Origin: a virus
Reading direction: 5' to 3' (one strand)
Length of the DNA: 36,129 bases
Virus record (IMG/VR): IMGVR_UViG_3300032163_000060
Coordinates: 1 to 36,129 of that record
Shown here: positions 16,031 through 24,032 of the stretch, piece by piece
Layout of the letters: each line of letters opens with the position of its first letter
Numbering within the stretch: position 1 is the stretch's first letter
Program-made: the position numbers and the translations under genes
The notes under the pieces: generated by a model
The model's database searches: none
Seen by the model: only the letters and a program-made list of their open reading frames with translations
Told to the model about the DNA's origin: nothing

Positions 16031-17506
16031 CTACGCAGGTTCATCCGTCACCACCTGTTCCGCGCCCATCACACGCTCGATACGCCACAATGAAAGTGCT
16101 AAACTGTCACAATAATCATCATGCGCATTGTGCTCGTCTGGATGCCTGTAATTGAGTTGCCCCGTCTCTCGCCTCTCTTTCAGGAGCTTGCGGAATTGAT
16201 CTTCGAATTTCGGGCGGAGGGGATGATCGAAGGGGTAGCTGAGTCGGTGGCGTTCATCTTTCGCCTGAAACGCATTGAGCATTTTCTTGCCGAGGATGTC
16301 CTTGGTCTGCGCGGAGAACACGATGCCATAGAGAGGCATCCGCAGCCTCTTCCTGAGCATCGACTTGAGAGGATCGCCAACACCGGTGGAATCGCAGAAG
16401 CCGAAGCGCAGTGTCACGCCATGCACTTCCCCTGCGCTTTGGAGATAGGTGGCGATGCTGTCCACCTGATCCGTGTACTCACCACGAAATACCTGCCAGT
16501 CACGGATGTTGCGCTCGTAGTCAGTGATCGTGAGGATCGTTTCATCATGCTCCTTGGCGAAGTCAATGCCAACATCAGCGATGGAGGAAAGGAAGCCGGA
16601 CTCGATCATGCGCCGGTGTCCGATGAGATGTTCCCACGAAATGAAGTTGCCGATCTCCACGATCCACTTAAGAAAGAGATTTTTTTGCACTTCGTCACTC
16701 TCGATCCCGTAGTCAGCGATGTACTTTTCCTGCGACTCGATCCACCTGAGGAACATCGGATTACCGGTGCGTTCATTCTCCTCCCGCATCGCTTCTTTCA
16801 TGTAGGCGAAGTCCTTTTTTATGACAGTCACATCAGGTGTGTTCGTCATGTCACACAAATCTTTGGCGCGGCATTGGCGATAGCCGCCATTCCCGATCCA
16901 CACGTCGATGCCGCCTGTCGTCGAGAGTGCGGGTTCGAGTTCATCACGAAATATCTGGTCGTCACCAAGGTGCATTTCGTCACGGATCAGAAGATGACAC
17001 GCACGGCCTTCCTTCGTCGTCTTCTTTTCCTCACGGCGAGCGAACCCCTTGAAGAGTCCGAAGATGTCGATTTTGCTTCCGTCGGGGAGAGCGATCACGT
17101 CGAGGCTCTTCTGCTCGAAGGAGAATTTTTCGGGATGCTTCACCTCACACTGATCGAAGAATCTTTTTGTGCGGTCGAACACTTCACTGCCGGTCGTCCG
17201 CTCTGGCGCAGTGATGATGCACCGGAATTTCTCACCGGCGAGATTTGGGAAGATGTAGGCAAGGAACCAGACGACGAAGCATACCACTTCGGTTTTCCCG
17301 ACCTGCCGACAGATCGAGAGCACGATGGTGTGCCGCTTGCGCAGGAAGATGCGGTACAGGAGTTGCTTGGCGATCCGCCTCTCTTCCCTCGTGAGCTTCA
17401 CGCCGAAGAATTTTTGCACGGCACTGTCGAAGGAATGGCAGAGCCGTAGCATCTGCTCCTTATTCGTCGGATCGAATTTCTCAATCGAAGTCGGAGTCTT
17501 CGGCAT
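16031..17506 (-). CDS. Terminase large subunit
   Basis: A 491-residue packaging motor. ATPase: CRQVGKTE (residues 66-73) is the variant Walker A of phage terminases and LLIRDEMH (172-179) is Walker B. C-terminal RNase H-like nuclease: GIDFAKEHDETI supplies the first Asp, then FCDSTGVGDPL, and HDDYCDSLALSLW near the end supplies the last acidic pair. The first 45 codons of the longest frame are rejected: they overlap the small subunit gene and read as Arg/Ser-rich nonsense. The start overlaps the small subunit gene by 26 nt. Confidence 0.95.
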   Translation of the reverse strand: MPKTPTSIEKFDPTNKEQMLRLCHSFDSAVQKFFGVKLTREERRIAKQLLYRIFLRKRHTIVLSICRQVGKTEVVCFVVWFLAYIFPNLAGEKFRCIITAPERTTGSEVFDRTKRFFDQCEVKHPEKFSFEQKSLDVIALPDGSKIDIFGLFKGFARREEKKTTKEGRACHLLIRDEMHLGDDQIFRDELEPALSTTGGIDVWIGNGGYRQCRAKDLCDMTNTPDVTVIKKDFAYMKEAMREENERTGNPMFLRWIESQEKYIADYGIESDEVQKNLFLKWIVEIGNFISWEHLIGHRRMIESGFLSSIADVGIDFAKEHDETILTITDYERNIRDWQVFRGEYTDQVDSIATYLQSAGEVHGVTLRFGFCDSTGVGDPLKSMLRKRLRMPLYGIVFSAQTKDILGKKMLNAFQAKDERHRLSYPFDHPLRPKFEDQFRKLLKERRETGQLNYRHPDEHNAHDDYCDSLALSLWRIERVMGAEQVVTDEPA

Positions 17507-17915
17507 CGCGCTTGGGGTTAATGATCGAATCCGCGATGTCCGCGAAGGCGTTGCGCTCCCCGTCCGCGCCGATGATCGTTTTCTCGTGGTAGCGTTCACT
17601 CTGCCGCGCCTTGAGCCAGCGCAGCGCGAGCTTCCCGTCACCTGCGTTCGCCGCCTTGATGACGGTCTTTTTCATCAGGATGAATGGGAAATACTGTGCG
17701 CGACGGATGCGCTTGGCAAAGGACTTGTCACGCTTGAGTGTATTGTAGAACGTGCGCTCGCCGATCCCCGCATACGCACACGCCTCTTCGTCCGTCGCGT
17801 CTGCGCGGAAAAATTCTTCGAGGCGGTCAATGATGTTCGGGTTCTTCACCACAACCTGTGCTCGTGGGCGACTCTGCTTTTTCTTCGGAGCCGGTGATGC
17901 GATCTCAGGAGGCAT
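17481..17915 (-). CDS. Terminase small subunit
   Basis: A 144-residue DNA-recognition subunit. A basic N-terminus (APKKKQSRPRAQVVV) precedes a helix-turn-helix near residues 38-65 (DEEACAYAGIGERTFYNTL, then KRDKSFAKRI), and a helical domain with MKKTVIKAANAGDGKLALRWLK is typical of small terminases. It lies just before the large subunit. The start at 17915 overlaps the upstream modification gene by 11 nt. A longer start 28 codons upstream would lie wholly inside that gene. Confidence 0.85.
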   Translation of the reverse strand: MPPEIASPAPKKKQSRPRAQVVVKNPNIIDRLEEFFRADATDEEACAYAGIGERTFYNTLKRDKSFAKRIRRAQYFPFILMKKTVIKAANAGDGKLALRWLKARQSERYHEKTIIGADGERNAFADIADSIINPKRDAEDSDFD

Positions 17916-18579
17916 GGGCGGTTTGGAGAATTGGAGCGCGAGCCTCGGAATTGAACCGGGAACTGTCCCCGGAAGGGGACTGTGATAACGTTTCACCACT
18001 CGCGCGTGGGGGTTTTTGCCTGAGCTTTTCCACCTGCTCCCGCATCACATCGTCGAGGGGCATCAGGTAGCGGTATCGGTAGCCGCCGTCCTGCCGTGGC
18101 AGCTTGATCCCCTTGATCGTGCCGAACCGACCCCCGATGGTGCGCATGTGCCGCCACCTTCCCTCGAAAAAGAAGTTGTCCGTACTGTGCACCTTGCCGG
18201 TGAACACCCAATTTCCTGCCTGATAAATCACGCCAAGATGCCCCTGCCGATCATCCGTGAAGCTCACGATGAGCCGCAGTCCGGGGTTCGTTTTCCTGAG
18301 CATCTTGGTAGCGATGCTCACGATCTTTGTAACCGGTGTTTGGTGCGCACGGAGCGCGATGCGCGTCAGCTCACAGCCCTGCATCTGTGTGAGGCCGTAT
18401 GGCTTCATCAGCGAGCGACAGGCTCCACGTCCGAACATGACTGCACCGATGAATTTGGAATCTTCCCACACACCGAAACGAATGGCCTTGCCCGATGGCA
18501 TACACTTCGAGTAGTGCCAGTTCATCACGGCATGTTTCGCCGCGTCGCCGTCGATGGGTGCGATTTTCAGTTCCATCAT
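17905..18579 (-). CDS. mom: Mom-like DNA modification protein (GNAT-related)
   Basis: A 224-residue protein. Residues 20-140 follow the Mom family: NWHYSKCMPSGKAIRFGVWED, FIGAVMFGRGACRS, GCELTRIALRAHQTPVTKIVS, GLRLIVSFTDDRQGHLGVIYQAGNWVFTG. In phage Mu, Mom adds an acetamido/methylcarbamoyl group to adenine, so protecting phage DNA from restriction enzymes. The GNAT-like fold is expected here. The start overlaps the ParB-like stop (ATGA, first of two ATGs). The last 40 residues (basic, Ser-rich) are an addition. Its place just upstream of terminase suggests modification before packaging. Confidence 0.75.
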   Translation of the reverse strand: MMELKIAPIDGDAAKHAVMNWHYSKCMPSGKAIRFGVWEDSKFIGAVMFGRGACRSLMKPYGLTQMQGCELTRIALRAHQTPVTKIVSIATKMLRKTNPGLRLIVSFTDDRQGHLGVIYQAGNWVFTGKVHSTDNFFFEGRWRHMRTIGGRFGTIKGIKLPRQDGGYRYRYLMPLDDVMREQVEKLRQKPPRASGETLSQSPSGDSSRFNSEARAPILQTAHAS

Positions 18580-19067
18580 GGGAGTTGGAAAGAGCACCCG
18601 CATTCGGGGCATGTTGCCATCTTCTTTTCCCCCTCGTCGAGTTTGTCCTGCTCCTCTTCGGAGGGCTGGAAATTCTTGAGCATGGATTCGATCTCCGCGC
18701 TGGAAAATCCTGTCAGGTCGCGCTCTGTCTCGGGGATGGACTCGATCAGGTCGGGAAGTAGTGCCATATCGAAGTGGCCGCGTATCTTGTTCATGGCTAT
18801 GTTAAGCCATTTTTCCTTCACCTTGTTCACATCGACATAGCGCACCGGCACGGTCGCCATTGTGAGCTGCACTGCGGCTCTGTGCCGCTTGTGCCCACTG
18901 ATGATCGTACCATCCTTGTTCACAACGAGGTTCTCCAAAATGCCCTCACGCTTGATCGAGGCGAGCAGTTTTGCGTAGTCTGCTTCGTCGATGGTCTGAG
19001 GGTTATAGGTCGAGGGGTTCAGCTTCCCTGTTTCGACTTCCATGATGTCGGAGAGCTTGATGTCCAT
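18576..19067 (-). CDS. ParB/Srx-fold protein with C-terminal zinc-ribbon end
   Basis: A 163-residue protein. Residues 10-75 fit the ParB N-terminal nuclease-like domain: KLNPSTYNPQTIDEADYAKLL, SIKREGILENLVVNKDG, TIISGHKRHRAAVQL. The GHKRHRAA motif is the GxxRxxA box. Near the C-terminus KKMATCPECGCSF is half of a zinc ribbon. It overlaps the Mom-like gene by 4 nt, so the two are translated together. Phage ParB-like proteins of this type are often next to DNA-modification genes; here it may be a nuclease, ATP/CTP-dependent clamp or sequence selector. TACCCC lies 8 nt before the ATG. Confidence 0.8.
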   Translation of the reverse strand: MDIKLSDIMEVETGKLNPSTYNPQTIDEADYAKLLASIKREGILENLVVNKDGTIISGHKRHRAAVQLTMATVPVRYVDVNKVKEKWLNIAMNKIRGHFDMALLPDLIESIPETERDLTGFSSAEIESMLKNFQPSEEEQDKLDEGEKKMATCPECGCSFQLP

Positions 19068-19121
19068 AATCTGCTGGGGTAGGCGAGTTTTACGTCTTCG
19101 AGACGACTCAGCAAAGGGACA

Positions 19122-19562
19122 CTACTGCACTACCGGTACATCGGCAAGGTCAGGAGAGTGATGCTTGCGATGCACACGATCAGGACGCAGTGCAGGATCA
19201 TACAGAGTTGTGAGGCTTTCATGGCAAAGATGGGGAAGGGATAAATACACGCTCTCCACGTTGCAGAGCCATTCATCGGCAGCACCCTCGCTCGAATACC
19301 GAGCAGCGAGAGCATGGTCGGGGAAGGTTTTGTAGCTCTTCGCCCAAATCCTCTTGAACATCGAAAAGCTCTCAGCCGTGGAGCTGAATTGCACATACTC
19401 ACCATGCAGAGTGATCCCGTGGCAGTTATTTGTTCGCAGCGCAACGGGGCTTCGGCAGCCTGACGACTCCGCCGACGCAACAGCGCGAGCGAGTCTGTCC
19501 ATGTCGAGCCTTTTCCCCTCACTGAGCATCATCGTCCACACCACTGCAACCGAGGCGAGCAT
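19122..19562 (-). CDS. Lysozyme-like (glucosaminidase/transglycosylase) endolysin candidate
   Basis: A 146-residue protein. Residues 1-15 are hydrophobic (LASVAVVWTMML), a signal or anchor. The core DRLARAVASAESSGCRSPVAL, RTNNCHGITLHG, FKRIWAKSYKTFPDHALAARY, DEWLCNVESVYL follows a lysozyme-superfamily group with the motif 'A...E.s.C......NNCHGI......F.rIW...Y...P'. E22 is the likely catalytic acid. It is the only cell-wall hydrolase I see, so it may be the endolysin or a virion-associated enzyme. It lies far from the holin candidates, between a small gene and the ParB gene. Confidence 0.6.
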   Translation of the reverse strand: MLASVAVVWTMMLSEGKRLDMDRLARAVASAESSGCRSPVALRTNNCHGITLHGEYVQFSSTAESFSMFKRIWAKSYKTFPDHALAARYSSEGAADEWLCNVESVYLSLPHLCHESLTTLYDPALRPDRVHRKHHSPDLADVPVVQ

Positions 19563-19568
19563 GAACCA

Positions 19569-19748
19569 TCAGTCTAGCATAGCTTCGACCAAGTAAACAT
19601 GCTGGCAACACTCTTCACCGTCTTCGTCAATGACAGGGATGTGCGCCATCATTGCCTTCCCCACTCTGAACCCGTGTTTTTCAGTGTTTGGCGGGGGGTA
19701 CAGGTCACGCAAGACGTTTTCCCCTATTGGATCAGCATGGGGGTACAT
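19569..19748 (-). CDS. Hypothetical 59-residue acidic protein
   Basis: Starts MYPHADPIGENVL and ends YLVEAMLD. Residues 28-56 (FRVGKAMMAHIPVIDEDG, EECCQHVYLVEAM) alternate hydrophobic and acidic residues, with one CC pair. It was too short to be listed automatically but is well supported: TAGGAT lies exactly 6 nt before the ATG, the start directly follows a terminator, and its stop ends 6 nt before the lysozyme-like gene starts. The pair forms a new transcription unit. Function unknown. Confidence 0.65.
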   Translation of the reverse strand: MYPHADPIGENVLRDLYPPPNTEKHGFRVGKAMMAHIPVIDEDGEECCQHVYLVEAMLD

Positions 19749-19765
19749 GCGCCCATCCTAGACTG

Positions 19766-19792
19766 AAAAAGCGCACCCCGACAGAGGTGCGC
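19766..19792 (-). terminator. Rho-independent terminator downstream of the 20.0-22.9 kb unit
   Basis: On the minus strand GCGCACC, an 8-nt loop, then GGTGCGC forms a 7-bp stem followed by TTTTTCAG. It separates the repeat-protein unit from the lysozyme/ParB/Mom/terminase unit. A new -10 (TAGGAT at 19755-19760) begins right after it. Confidence 0.85.
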
Positions 19793-19816
19793 TTCCTGTC
19801 CCGATGGGAAAGGCGA

Positions 19817-19957
19817 CTATGCAGCCGCGCCCTCTGTGCCTTCCGGTGTCGCCGGAGCTTCACTCACACCATCCGTGGCGGGAGCAGTATCGGCAGGAGG
19901 AGTGTCGGAGGGCGGTGCGGCAGCAGTGTCGTCGCCGCCATCAATGATCATGTCCAT
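19817..19957 (-). CDS. Small acidic Pro/Ala/Thr-rich protein
   Basis: 46 residues starting MDMIIDGGDDTAAAPP and continuing as low-complexity Pro/Ala/Thr/Asp sequence. No fold is visible. It lies between the repeat-protein gene and the terminator, with a C-rich stretch (CTCCACTCCCACT) just before the ATG. It may be a disordered virion-associated peptide. The longer frame begins with MFFFF inside the preceding spacer and is less likely. Confidence 0.5.
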   Translation of the reverse strand: MDMIIDGGDDTAAAPPSDTPPADTAPATDGVSEAPATPEGTEGAAA

Positions 19958-20048
19958 AGTGGGAGTGGAGTAGGAATTACTTGACGGAATGGTACATCGA
20001 AAAAAGAAGAACACAAGAAATCCGCTTGTCGCGGCAGCCTGAATGTCC

Positions 20049-22955
20049 TCACGCTTTATTTGCCACGACCAGCATGTTCACCTGCGCAATCGCGCTCACA
20101 TTGTTGCTCGCGCTCGTCATGCGTAGACGCATGTCGGTCTTTTGCTCAATCTGCATCGGAGGAGCGACACTGATCGGGAGTGTGTTGCCGGGGAACACGT
20201 CGGCCACGATCCATGCGCCGGATGGGAAGGTGCGTGTGAGCACCTGCACACTCGTGATTGCGGTGAGGGTGGCGAGGAGCTGCGCTGCGCGGGACACCAT
20301 GAAGCCGCTGAATCCGGCAGGGATGGTGAAGACACCTGTGTACGCCTTTCCTGCACCGGCAAGAATCGTCGCGCTCACAGTGCTGTCTCCATGCCCCTCC
20401 GCTGTGATAACCCCGTCGTTCGTCGTGCCATTAGCGGACGAGTCCACTTCCAGCGAATTGACACGCAGATATTCTTTCACAGTCGAAACGCTTGTCGTGC
20501 CGTCGAGGATTACTGTCTCCTCGATCTCATTGTAGTCTGCATCGAGTCCCGTGATCTTCACGGAGAAGGCATTTGCCCCCGAAGGATCATCACCACCTTC
20601 GAGTTCGCCGTTGTCAGGAGAAAGCCCAAGCCCTGTGTTGGTGACAGGAGTTGTGTTTGCCGCCGTCCCAGCGACTTTCGCGGTCAGCTCCACATCGGAG
20701 TTGTTTCGTAGCGCGGTCACAATCACAGCCTCGCTGTCATTGATCGCGTCACGCAGATTTCCGGCAGTGACTTCCGCATTGCCTTCGTCCACTTCGTAAT
20801 CCGTTCCGGGGGTAAAGTCCACATCCCCGATGGAAAGTATGTCGATGTCCACCCCGCCAAGCAGGGTGGAATCGGAGACAGTCGCGGCATCGGTGTTACT
20901 TGTGAGCAGGTCAATGCTATTTCCTGTCGTGTCGTCTGCGTCAGCAGTGATATTCACCGTCCCATTGCTCGCAACGGCGGACACGTCTTCCCCTGCATTC
21001 GTGATCGTAATGGCGAGATTCGCCCCCGTGACTTCCTCGCTAGTGAGAGCAAAGAAATCCTCGCCTTCCACAAGCTCAGTCGAGCCGATGGTGATGGTGA
21101 GCGGTACATTGCCACCTGTGAGAAACGTATCATCAGAATCAAGAGCCAAGCCATTCACCGTGAGCGCGAGGATGTCACTCGATGTCATTTCGATGGAGTC
21201 GCCAGAGTCGTCTTTCACGACTGATCGGATATTCACATCGGAGCCGACTGCACCGGCATCAATGTCAGTATCCGAAGCGAGCGCATTTGCGATTGCGGTT
21301 GCGGTGAGCGCGTTGCTTGTGACGGCAGTGAATTCCGCGCCCTCCGTGTAGGTGTTGCCGTTAATCACGAGCACGAGATTGTCATGCCCATCGGTAAGAG
21401 TTGCGCCAGAAAGCACGAGGCCGGAACTGTCCGTACTCATTGCGAGCAAGTTGCCACCGACTCCACCAACAGCCGCTTCGATGGTGATGACTGAGCCGAT
21501 GCGGGTCGCGTTCACGTTTGTCCCAGCATGGATCAGCACTTTCAATTGTTCCGATGTGTGGAATTGCCCTGCGCTCGGTGTGTCAGTGACGGCTGTGTAG
21601 GTATCTCCGTCCACAGTGATCGTGTCACCTGCCGTACCGTCAATGAAGTTCGTACCGGACACGGCCATGTCTCCATCATTCGCAGGATCGACGGAGAGTG
21701 TCCCTGCGTTCCCTGATGTGCCGTATGCGTCGTAGACTGCGTAAATAACTCCCGCATTCTGTGTCGCATGGATCGACGCAAGACCCTCCACAAGCGCAGT
21801 GAGTTCCGTGATGTTCGAAAATTCTCCGCCTCCGGGTGTACCAGTGACGCAGGTGAACGTGTTGCCGTTCACCGTGACGGTATCACCATCGTGCCCACCT
21901 TCGAGGTGGGAATCAGAGACAGACAGAGTGCCTTCGTTGTCCACTCCCACCGACATATCAATCGCATTCCCCGCTGCACCATCGGCTGCGGCAACGACCG
22001 TGATTACCAGCCCATCATCTGTGGCCGTGAGGTCGCTATCGCCGTCGATTGTGCTTGTGAGGTCACCAATGCTTGAGAAATCATCGCCACACAGAAGCTC
22101 TGCGCCATTGACTGTCACCGTGTCCCCGTCGTGCCCACCGGTGAGGTGAGTGCCTGAGAGTGTGAGGTCGCCGATATTCTCAGGGTCGATGGACATCACA
22201 ATTGCATTGCCAGCAAGGCCGTAGGCAGCGGCAACGACCGTGATGGTCGAGCCATCATCCGTCGCGTTCACATTCGAGAGTGCTTGGATCAGAGTTGTGA
22301 GGTCTGCAATGACCACAAATTCATTCGCCCCCGGAGTCGCGGCCACCTTGCGGAAGTTGTGGCCGTCCACCGAAACGGTGTCGCCATTCCCCGGAGTCCC
22401 GAAGGTGATCGTTCCCGTCGCTTTGGCTCTTGCAACAGGTGAACCGTAGGTGATCGTGCCAGAAGCCTTTGCCACCGGAGCCGGTGAGTTGTACACGATC
22501 TCCGCGTGAGCCTTGCGAGCGTAGGTGACAGAGCCGTAGGTCACTGTGCCCGTCGCCTTTTTCAGCTTCGTCTTCGTCCAGTCGAGCAGGTGCAGGAAGC
22601 CGGTGGAGTATCTGCCCTGCGCAATCGTCCAGTCCTCGACTTCAATGCTCCCGATTGCATGTTTCGCAAGCAGGAGTGATGGGTCGGTGACGGTCACTGT
22701 TTCCGTTGCCGCATTGGAAGTCCCATCATCATCCGCGCTGTCCGAAACAATATCGTGGAGCTGTGCTTCCGTTGGGAACGGGTAGTCGCCTCCCGCGTCG
22801 ATCATGTCCTCACTGCCAATGTCCACGTCGGGATTTTTCCCGATGACATGCACTGCTTTCAGTTGCGGCTCGCTCCCGTCTGCGGACTCGATCAAGTTTT
22901 CCTCGTCGATGCGATGGTCGCGGAGCAGATCACGGAAGACGGTCGGTGTCGGCAT
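20049..22955 (-). CDS. Giant repeat-containing virion protein (fibre or surface appendage)
   Basis: A 968-residue protein. Residues 130-190 hold short repeats (ATGTVTYGS, ASGTITYGS, ATGTITFGT). Seven beta repeats of 80-92 residues begin near 191, 277, 357, 443, 526, 618 and 703, each running GDTVTVNG, a middle helix with L..LI..L..V.AT, then V.AA..G.AGNAI.M and L.GGHDG. Residues 790-968 form a separate C-terminal domain (FSVKITGLDADYNEIEETV, VFTIPAGFSGFMVSRAAQL) of a type found in virion surface proteins. It is the largest gene but lies outside the tail block, upstream of terminase. TAGGAT lies 7 nt before the ATG. Confidence 0.75.
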   Translation of the reverse strand: MPTPTVFRDLLRDHRIDEENLIESADGSEPQLKAVHVIGKNPDVDIGSEDMIDAGGDYPFPTEAQLHDIVSDSADDDGTSNAATETVTVTDPSLLLAKHAIGSIEVEDWTIAQGRYSTGFLHLLDWTKTKLKKATGTVTYGSVTYARKAHAEIVYNSPAPVAKASGTITYGSPVARAKATGTITFGTPGNGDTVSVDGHNFRKVAATPGANEFVVIADLTTLIQALSNVNATDDGSTITVVAAAYGLAGNAIVMSIDPENIGDLTLSGTHLTGGHDGDTVTVNGAELLCGDDFSSIGDLTSTIDGDSDLTATDDGLVITVVAAADGAAGNAIDMSVGVDNEGTLSVSDSHLEGGHDGDTVTVNGNTFTCVTGTPGGGEFSNITELTALVEGLASIHATQNAGVIYAVYDAYGTSGNAGTLSVDPANDGDMAVSGTNFIDGTAGDTITVDGDTYTAVTDTPSAGQFHTSEQLKVLIHAGTNVNATRIGSVITIEAAVGGVGGNLLAMSTDSSGLVLSGATLTDGHDNLVLVINGNTYTEGAEFTAVTSNALTATAIANALASDTDIDAGAVGSDVNIRSVVKDDSGDSIEMTSSDILALTVNGLALDSDDTFLTGGNVPLTITIGSTELVEGEDFFALTSEEVTGANLAITITNAGEDVSAVASNGTVNITADADDTTGNSIDLLTSNTDAATVSDSTLLGGVDIDILSIGDVDFTPGTDYEVDEGNAEVTAGNLRDAINDSEAVIVTALRNNSDVELTAKVAGTAANTTPVTNTGLGLSPDNGELEGGDDPSGANAFSVKITGLDADYNEIEETVILDGTTSVSTVKEYLRVNSLEVDSSANGTTNDGVITAEGHGDSTVSATILAGAGKAYTGVFTIPAGFSGFMVSRAAQLLATLTAITSVQVLTRTFPSGAWIVADVFPGNTLPISVAPPMQIEQKTDMRLRMTSASNNVSAIAQVNMLVVANKA

Positions 22956-22973
22956 GGCGTGAATCCTACGCCG

Positions 22974-23138
22974 CTACCCACAGGTGATGCAAGGCCGCAA
23001 AGGATCAGGCCACAGGCTCTCGATCCACCATCGTTCGATGCAGGTGTCACAGAAGCCCTCGTAACATCCCTCACACACCCACACATCCCCGTCGAGGTCG
23101 AGTTCTTTGTAGCAACCACAGCAGGGTTCGATGGTCAC
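22974..23138 (-). CDS. RING/treble-clef-like zinc microprotein
   Basis: A 54-residue protein from a GTG that overlaps the upstream stop (GTGA). Cys pattern: C-x2-C (CCGCYK), 11-12 residues, C-x2-C (CEGC), C-x2-C (FCDTCIERWW) and a final C-x2-C (PCITCG). The spacing and the 'FC..Ci..W' segment resemble cross-brace RING or FYVE-type zinc domains that bind two zincs. Function unknown. The longer frame upstream is within the neighbouring gene and lacks cysteines. Confidence 0.65.
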   Translation of the reverse strand: MTIEPCCGCYKELDLDGDVWVCEGCYEGFCDTCIERWWIESLWPDPLRPCITCG

Positions 23139-23341
23139 AGGGGCGGGGCGAAGTAGGTGAAGTATTTGTCGAACGGGATACCGACGCTCGGTTGCTCGTC
23201 CCACCTGTCGCTTCGATCTTTCCTGCCCCACTTTTCGATTTTCAGAAAATCACGAGCACGAATGTCACTGAGATTGTAGCAGAAAAATCCGTCAGTGCAT
23301 CGGATCACAAGAATACCCCTCCGTTTTTCTGCGGCCATCAT
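23135..23341 (-). CDS. Hypothetical 68-residue protein
   Basis: Residues 1-35 form a beta hairpin-like start (RRGILVIRCTDGFFCYNLSD), with a charged middle (KIEKWGRKDRSDRWDEQ) and an aromatic end (YFTYFAPPL). No family recognised. It has a 4-nt overlap with the next gene and a 3-nt gap from the previous one, so it belongs to the early operon. Confidence 0.55.
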   Translation of the reverse strand: MMAAEKRRGILVIRCTDGFFCYNLSDIRARDFLKIEKWGRKDRSDRWDEQPSVGIPFDKYFTYFAPPL

Positions 23342-23344
23342 GTC

Positions 23345-23596
23345 CTACATCCCCCGCATCTTCTTGGAAAAATTCATGTAGTGAACAACACCCTTTCGGC
23401 GCATGAATTCTTTGCTCGACCTGTTCGGATGCCACTTGCACTCCAAGAGTTCGGAATGTCCGCGAAAATCGAAAGGCTTGTGTCCGGCGATCAGCGTGAG
23501 TGGTTCAAGAAGGCCGTACCGTGCGCACCAGAGTTCCATGATGAGCTGCTGATGCTCGATGTCCTCTGCCGTCTCAGGATACCGGAGAGGGGTCAC
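23345..23596 (-). CDS. Hypothetical small protein with nuclease-like D...E.K segment
   Basis: 83 residues: a helical start (AEDIEHQQLIMELWCARYG), then HKPFDFRGHSELLECKWHPNRS, ending with a basic helix. The D-x(4-5)-E-x2-E-x-K arrangement recalls the core of PD-(D/E)XK nucleases, but the protein is too short to be sure. It overlaps its neighbour by 4 nt in the early operon. Confidence 0.5.
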   Translation of the reverse strand: MTPLRYPETAEDIEHQQLIMELWCARYGLLEPLTLIAGHKPFDFRGHSELLECKWHPNRSSKEFMRRKGVVHYMNFSKKMRGM

Positions 23597-23790
23597 ATGC
23601 CAAGGTCACGAAGCAGGTACGCGCCGATGCCAAGAAGCACGACGAGTCCGAGGCAGAAGACATTTGCCTGTGCCGTCGGGTCGCCTGTCGTCCATGCGAC
23701 GTAGGGCAGCAGCACGAGCACTGCGCCAATGACGATCAGGAGCGGAGCGCAGAGCAGGAAGCCGATGGTGTGGCGGATGGGATGTTTCAT
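23593..23790 (-). CDS. Small two-pass membrane protein
   Basis: A 65-residue protein with transmembrane segments near 9-32 (IGFLLCAPLLIVIGAVLVLL) and 44-60 (VFCLGLVVLLGIGAYLL). ATGA overlaps on both sides show coupled translation. Function unknown; superinfection exclusion or lysis timing are possibilities. Confidence 0.6.
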   Translation of the reverse strand: MKHPIRHTIGFLLCAPLLIVIGAVLVLLPYVAWTTGDPTAQANVFCLGLVVLLGIGAYLLRDLGM

Positions 23791-24032
23791 GCGGCTCCGT
23801 CATCGGTGAGAAAATAATGCTCCTGCACGCCTTCGGATTGCACCTGTGACTCCGTGGTTGTTTCTTCGGTCACGTCCGTCTGCGGCGTATGTGTGTGGTT
23901 GTCTGCGGCGATGGTGTACTCCCGCGTGGTCTTCACTGTCGTCCTCACGGCTGGCTGGTGCTTCGTCTGCGTGTGCAGGAACTTCGCATTGTTCGGGACA
24001 GGATCGCCGGTGTGGAAGGATTGGATTTTCAT
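23787..24032 (-). CDS. Hypothetical hydrophilic protein
   Basis: 81 residues from MKIQSFHTGDPV. Thr/Glu/Gln-rich and probably disordered after residue 20 (TDVTEETTTESQVQSEG). The longer frame would cross two real small genes and is rejected: this ATG overlaps the stop of the upstream 41-residue gene (ATGA). No family recognised. Confidence 0.55.
   Translation of the reverse strand: MKIQSFHTGDPVPNNAKFLHTQTKHQPAVRTTVKTTREYTIAADNHTHTPQTDVTEETTTESQVQSEGVQEHYFLTDDGAA

Noticed and set aside
16121-17449. Long plus-strand open frame (442 codons) opposite the terminase gene
   Set aside because: It mirrors the terminase gene codon for codon, has no family features, and all neighbours are on the minus strand.
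17507-17641. N-terminal 45-residue extension of the large terminase
   Set aside because: Arg/Ser-rich, overlaps the small subunit gene in another frame, and unlike any terminase start.
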